This document shows positions 60,421 to 64,000 of a DNA stretch of 64,000 bases, one piece after another. This DNA comes from an uncultured Ruminococcus sp. GTDB lineage: Bacteria > Bacillota > Clostridia > Oscillospirales > Acutalibacteraceae. The DNA lies in NCBI GenBank assembly GCA_900543095.1, contig UQQD01000007.1, forward strand, positions 1-64,000. Direction: 5' to 3'. Each line of letters starts with the position of its first letter. The stretch's first letter is position 1. A program made the position numbers and the translations under genes. The notes under the pieces were generated by a model. It had not been told where the DNA came from. It searched no databases and worked only from the letters and a program-made list of their open reading frames with translations.

Positions 60421-60455
60421 GAGCCTTGCGGTGATGACCGTAAGGTTCTTTTGTT
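60420..60455 (+). terminator. Terminator of apbE
   Basis: Stem AGAGCCTT-CGGT/ACCG-AAGGTTCT (60420-60447) then TTTGTTTTTT. Marks the end of the chromosomal backbone before the prophage genes. Confidence 0.8.
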
Positions 60456-60502
60456 TTTTAGAAATTGCGTTGAAATTTAAATAAAAAATAAAAAATTTTC
60501 GG

Positions 60503-60530
60503 AAATTGCATATTTTTATGCAATTTTTTT
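60503..60530. terminator. AT-rich hairpin with T-run
   Basis: AAATTGCAT/ATGCAATTT (60503-60526) followed by TTTTATTTT. May be a second terminator insulating the prophage genes. The remaining 60531-60638 shows no gene. Confidence 0.55.
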
Positions 60531-60651
60531 ATTTTCCTCGGGTATTGATGAAAGGACTGTTAGGCAGGATCGTTAAATCGGAAAATTAAAATTATATTCA
60601 TAACTTTTTTATGACGGCTTGCTGTTCTTTCAAATTCGGAGGTGACAAAAT

Positions 60652-61131
60652 ATAAAGAAAAAACTTACAAATCGTGAAAAGGAATTTTGTTCGTGCTTTG
60701 CGGCGTCGGGCAATCTCAGCCTTTCGGCAAGGCGTGCAGGCTTTGCGCCTGATGGCGAACAGCTTGCGGAAAAGCTGCTTTGCAAAAAAGAAATAACCGA
60801 CGAGATTACAAGGCTTGCGTCGGCACGCAGAAAAGCACTTGCAAATATGGCGGCGTCAGGCTATTACAGACTTGCGTTCGGAAGTATTGCGGACGCAGTT
60901 TCACTGCTTTTTACAGACAGTCCGTCAAAGGAGGAGCTTGACAAAATGGACTTGTTTTCTGTATCGGAAATCAAACGTCCCAAGGACGGCTCAATGGAGA
61001 TTAAATTTTTTGACCGCTTAAAGGCGCTTGAACACCTTGAGTCGGAAACCGAAGAAGAAACCACTGCGAGGGATTTTTTTGACGCAATAGGCAAGAGCGC
61101 GGACAGCTGTGGTGATACCGTTGAAAATTAA
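60652..61131 (+). CDS. Phage terminase small subunit, with probable AUA start
   Basis: 159 residues if started at ATA 60652. A textbook RBS GGAGGTGA (60639-60646) lies exactly before this ATA, and the frame opened there gives KKKLTNREKEFCSCFAASGN, the usual N-terminus of terminase small subunits (Terminase_2), with a helix-turn-helix for DNA recognition, followed by RRAGFAPDGEQLAEKLL and a C-terminal helix that contacts the large subunit. No ATG, GTG or TTG stands near the RBS; the first ATG (60847) would remove the DNA-binding half. Thus the start codon appears to be the rare AUA, or the ancestral ATG was mutated. It overlaps the large subunit gene by 23 bases. Confidence 0.8.
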   Translation: MKKKLTNREKEFCSCFAASGNLSLSARRAGFAPDGEQLAEKLLCKKEITDEITRLASARRKALANMAASGYYRLAFGSIADAVSLLFTDSPSKEELDKMDLFSVSEIKRPKDGSMEIKFFDRLKALEHLESETEEETTARDFFDAIGKSADSCGDTVEN

Positions 61132-62380
61132 ACCTTTTTCACAAAAACAGCGCACGGTGCTTAGCTGGTGGCACAACAATTCAAGCCTTTGCGGCTATGA
61201 CGCAATAATATGCGACGGTGCCGTCAGGAGCGGAAAAACATTTTGTATGGCGCTTTCGTTTGTGCTGTGGAGCTTTTACGGCTTTGCAAACTCGGACTTT
61301 GCGCTTTGCGGCAAGACTATCCGTTCTCTCAGGAGAAATATGGTTACGCCTGTTATTCCGATACTCAACTCACTCGGATTTGAGTGTGAAGAAAAGCTTT
61401 CTCAGAACATTTTGCTTGTGAGCTACGGCTCGGTTACAAACAGGTTTTACCTTTTCGGAGGGAAAGATGAGTCATCAGCCTCACTTATTCAGGGAATGAC
61501 GTTGTCGGGAGTGCTTTTTGATGAGGTTGCCCTGATGCCGCGTTCGTTTGTTGAACAGGCTATGGCAAGGTGTTCTGTTGCAAATTCACGCTTTTGGTTT
61601 AACTGTAATCCCGAACACCCCGAACACTGGTTTTATCTTGAATGGATAAAAAAGTCAAGGGATAAAAATGCACTTTATCTGCACTTTACGATGGATGACA
61701 ATCCCTCGCTCACCGACAAGGTGAAGCGCAGATATGAAAAGCTGTATTCGGGAGTGTTCTACGAGCGGTTTGTAAAGGGTAGGTGGGTTGCCGTTTACGG
61801 TGCGGTTTATCCGTTTATGGCTGATGAGGATATGTATTGTCAAACGCCGAAGGGTGAGTTCTCCGAGTATGCGGTTTCGTGCGATTACGGCACGGTCAAC
61901 CCGTCGTCGTTCGGGCTGTGGGGCAGACAGAACGGCGTGTGGTACAGGATAGACGAATATTATTTTAATTCACGCACTGAGGGCTATCAAAAGACGGACG
62001 AGGAACATTACACTGCGCTTTGCAGGCTTGCAGGCGGCAGAAACATCAAAAAAATTGTTGTCGATCCCTCGGCGGCAAGCTTTATTGAAACAATACGCCG
62101 CCACGGAAAGTATACCGTAGTTCCTGCCAAAAACAATGTAATTGACGGAATACGCAGGGTTTCTCAGGCACTGAGGGACGGAAGCGTAAAAATATGCAAA
62201 AACTGCAAAGACTCTAAGCGTGAATTTGCGCTATACAGGTGGGACGGCAAAAAACACGACGACAGCCCTGTAAAGGAAAACGACCACGCAATGGACGATA
62301 TAAGGTATTTTGTTACAACTATAATTGACGGCGGAAAACGCACATTTGCGCTTGCCGCCGAAAGACAGGAGGAAAACTAA
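61109..62380 (+). CDS. Phage terminase large subunit (PBSX family)
   Basis: 423 residues. ATPase half with Walker A-like ICDGAVRSGKT and Walker B GVLFDEVAL, coupling motif region NCNPEHPEHWFY, then an RNase H-like nuclease with Asp residues in SCDYGTVNPSSF and VVDPSAASFIE. It packages phage DNA into proheads. GTG at 61109 or TTG at 61121 may be the start (GGTGAT lies before the latter). Confidence 0.93.
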   Translation: MVIPLKIKPFSQKQRTVLSWWHNNSSLCGYDAIICDGAVRSGKTFCMALSFVLWSFYGFANSDFALCGKTIRSLRRNMVTPVIPILNSLGFECEEKLSQNILLVSYGSVTNRFYLFGGKDESSASLIQGMTLSGVLFDEVALMPRSFVEQAMARCSVANSRFWFNCNPEHPEHWFYLEWIKKSRDKNALYLHFTMDDNPSLTDKVKRRYEKLYSGVFYERFVKGRWVAVYGAVYPFMADEDMYCQTPKGEFSEYAVSCDYGTVNPSSFGLWGRQNGVWYRIDEYYFNSRTEGYQKTDEEHYTALCRLAGGRNIKKIVVDPSAASFIETIRRHGKYTVVPAKNNVIDGIRRVSQALRDGSVKICKNCKDSKREFALYRWDGKKHDDSPVKENDHAMDDIRYFVTTIIDGGKRTFALAAERQEEN

Positions 62381-62382
62381 GC

Positions 62383-63525
62383 TTGAAGTTTGGAAGAAAA
62401 AAGCAAAGCAAAGCGGTGCCTGCGGTGCAGACTGTTCCGAGAGATGTGCAAACCAATCCAATGTTTTCAAGGTATGAGGCGCAGAGCAGAGCGGAAAGGG
62501 AGCTGTATTCAAGCCTGCGAGAGGCTGTTCCGACAGTTGATGCGGCAATATGCAAAACGGTCAGGCTTATCGGCAATTTTAAGGTGGAAGCGGAAAGCGC
62601 GCCTGCACAGAGAATTGCCGATGAATTCGTAAAAAGCGTAAAGACCAACGGCTCCTCGGGCGGAATGATAAACTTTGTTTACGGTTATCTTGACAGCCTG
62701 CTGACTTTTGGAGCGGCGGTCGGCGAAATGGTGCCGGATGTTGAGGCACAGGGCATTGCGGCGCTTTATAACGCAAGCCTTGACGACGTTGAAATCAAGG
62801 CAAACAAAACGCCGCTTGACCTTGTTGTTTGCCGAAACGATGCCGGTCGGTGCGAGCCTGTAAAATATCAGAATCTTGTGCTTGCAACTTTACTTAACCC
62901 AAAGGCGGGTACGGTTCACGGCACGTCTGTTTTGAGCGGACTGCCGTTTGTAAGCTCGATTTTGCTCAGAATATTTCAATCGTTAAAGAACAACTGGGAA
63001 AGAGTAGGCGACGTGCGTTTTGCAGTTACATATACCCCTGCGGCAAACGAAACCTTTAGTGAGGAAAACGCAAGGCAGATTGCTTCTGAGTGGAAAAAAG
63101 CGATGAGAAGCGACAATGTGTGCGACTTTGTTTCGGTGGGAGATGTGAGTGTAAAGACTATCGGCGCAGAAAATCAGATTCCCGACTGCGAAATTCCCGT
63201 TCGCACTATTATGGAACAAATAATTGCAAAGCTTGGCATACCGCCGTTTTTACTTGGACTTTCGTGGTCAAGCACCGAGCGTATGAGTGAACAGCAGGCG
63301 GATATTCTTACAAGCGAGCTTGAATATTACAGAGCTGTTGTTGAACCTGTTGTCCGCAGAGCGGTTGAATATCACCTCAGACTTTCGGGATATAACGAAA
63401 AAATCAGGGTGATTTGGAACGACATCAATCTTCAGGATACGCTGGAGCTTTCTCAGGCACGGCTCAACAGGGCAAAGGCTTTGCAGATTGAAAAAGAAAT
63501 CGGTTTGGAGGTAATTGATGAATAA
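62383..63525 (+). CDS. Phage portal protein
   Basis: 380 residues. It follows the large terminase by two bases, as portals do. Recognised by the C-terminal core: PVRTIMEQIIAKLGIPPFLL, GLSWSSTERMSEQQADILTS, then EPVVRRAVEYHLRLSGY. It forms the ring at one capsid vertex through which DNA passes. Start is TTG at 62383, with GGAGGAAAA seven bases before it. Confidence 0.88.
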   Translation: MKFGRKKQSKAVPAVQTVPRDVQTNPMFSRYEAQSRAERELYSSLREAVPTVDAAICKTVRLIGNFKVEAESAPAQRIADEFVKSVKTNGSSGGMINFVYGYLDSLLTFGAAVGEMVPDVEAQGIAALYNASLDDVEIKANKTPLDLVVCRNDAGRCEPVKYQNLVLATLLNPKAGTVHGTSVLSGLPFVSSILLRIFQSLKNNWERVGDVRFAVTYTPAANETFSEENARQIASEWKKAMRSDNVCDFVSVGDVSVKTIGAENQIPDCEIPVRTIMEQIIAKLGIPPFLLGLSWSSTERMSEQQADILTSELEYYRAVVEPVVRRAVEYHLRLSGYNEKIRVIWNDINLQDTLELSQARLNRAKALQIEKEIGLEVIDE

Positions 63526-64000
63526 TTTTGTAAAAAAGGAGGCTGTTCTCGGCAGTGTGCTTGAAAACAATTCCGACGGCGTAAGCGCAGAGGAGCTTGC
63601 ACTGATAAACGGCTACACAAGGCGAAAATTAAACGCCGATGAGGTGTATGTGTTTTCGGTAGTGCTTTGTGACAACGACGTTGACCGTGACGGTGAACGT
63701 TTTACGGTGGAATCGCTGTTTGCGCTTGAAAAGCTGTTTGTCGGAAAAACGGGAATTTTTGACCACAATCCCAGCGCCAAAAATCAGACGGCAAGGATAT
63801 TTTCCTGCTCGGTTGAGGCGGTAAGCGGTAAAAAAACCGCATTGGGCGATGATTATTTCAGGCTCAAAGCAAGGGCATATCTGCCGAAAAGCGAGAAAAA
63901 CAGCGACGTTATTCTTGCTCTTGACAGCGGAATTATCAAGGAGGTGAGCGTCGGTTGTGCGGTTGAAAAAATCGTGTGCAGCATTTGCGGAGAAAACTCA
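63518..64000 (+). CDS. Phage prohead protease-like protein (partial, 3' end cut by window)
   Basis: 161 codons open to the end of the window. The start ATG overlaps the portal end by eight bases. It contains VYVFSVVLCDNDVDRDGERF, a His in IFDHNPSAKN, and IIKEVSVGCAVEKI with the likely catalytic Ser, the S78/U35-like prohead protease pattern, followed by a Cys pair (CSICG) that probably opens a zinc finger. It trims capsid proteins during head assembly. Position after portal fits. Confidence 0.75.
   Translation, partial: MNNFVKKEAVLGSVLENNSDGVSAEELALINGYTRRKLNADEVYVFSVVLCDNDVDRDGERFTVESLFALEKLFVGKTGIFDHNPSAKNQTARIFSCSVEAVSGKKTALGDDYFRLKARAYLPKSEKNSDVILALDSGIIKEVSVGCAVEKIVCSICGENS

Overview
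The window looks like chromosome of a low-to-mid GC anaerobic Firmicute, most likely a Clostridia of the Ruminococcaceae/Oscillospiraceae type. Signs of this are strong AGGAGG-type ribosome binding sites, the maturation genes of an [FeFe]-hydrogenase (hydE, hydF, hydG), a type I dockerin protein, FabK instead of FabI, a PyrK/PyrD type 1B dihydroorotate dehydrogenase, OhrR-like and YdjG/H/I-like proteins, and fermentative sugar uptake genes. The species cannot be named from sequence alone.

Layout. 1-240: 3' end of a 23S rRNA and the rRNA operon terminator. 371-3844: accessory stretch with two XRE regulators, an orphan dockerin protein, a HAD phosphatase and a DUF421 membrane protein. 4021-5772: a redox operon (thioredoxin reductase that appears to lack an NADPH site, thioredoxin, OhrR-like repressor). 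5773-6368: intergenic block holding a compact candidate type I toxin-antitoxin module. 6369-9306 (minus): pyrD, pyrK and a transglutaminase lipoprotein. 9354-9973: preQ1-type riboswitch and queT. 10177-13375 (minus): sugar ABC transporter without its ATPase, then a YesL-like membrane protein and a GH13 glucanohydrolase. 17124-19761: zapA and a U32-family gene. 19930-26429: dut, mreB-mreC-mreD-pbp2, a MinD-like ATPase and a methylglyoxal-synthase-like protein that lacks the expected catalytic residues. 26527-29870: hisS, an acetyltransferase relic, aspS. 29934-34032: four zinc-ribbon, SPFH and TPM proteins resembling Bacillus YdjG/H/I. 34254-38258: TM1266-like regulator, hydE, hydG, hydF. 38388-41760: murI, a DUF1934 gene, argS and a small acidic protein. 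41838-49738 (minus): a ten-gene fatty acid operon, fabK-fabD-fabG-fabF-accB-fabZ-accC-accD-accA in transcription order (nine recognised genes plus a long leader). 49980-55480: BofC-like secreted protein, class A PBP, hom, lysC. 55613-60420: comEB, trkA, trkH, apbE. 60652-64000: start of a prophage packaging and head operon (small and large terminase, portal, protease), running off the window.

How the parts fit. Most of the window is core metabolism and cell-wall growth: Mre/PBP2 elongation machinery, PBP1, murI, malonyl-CoA and acyl-chain synthesis, aspartate-family amino acids, pyrimidine synthesis and tRNA charging. The accessory interest lies between genes: two families of dispersed intergenic repeats, the toxin-antitoxin candidate at 5976-6248, the riboswitch, a hairpin that could hide a ribosome binding site at 41467-41490, and the prophage with a probable AUA start codon. 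All calls are by eye from sequence; no database search was run.
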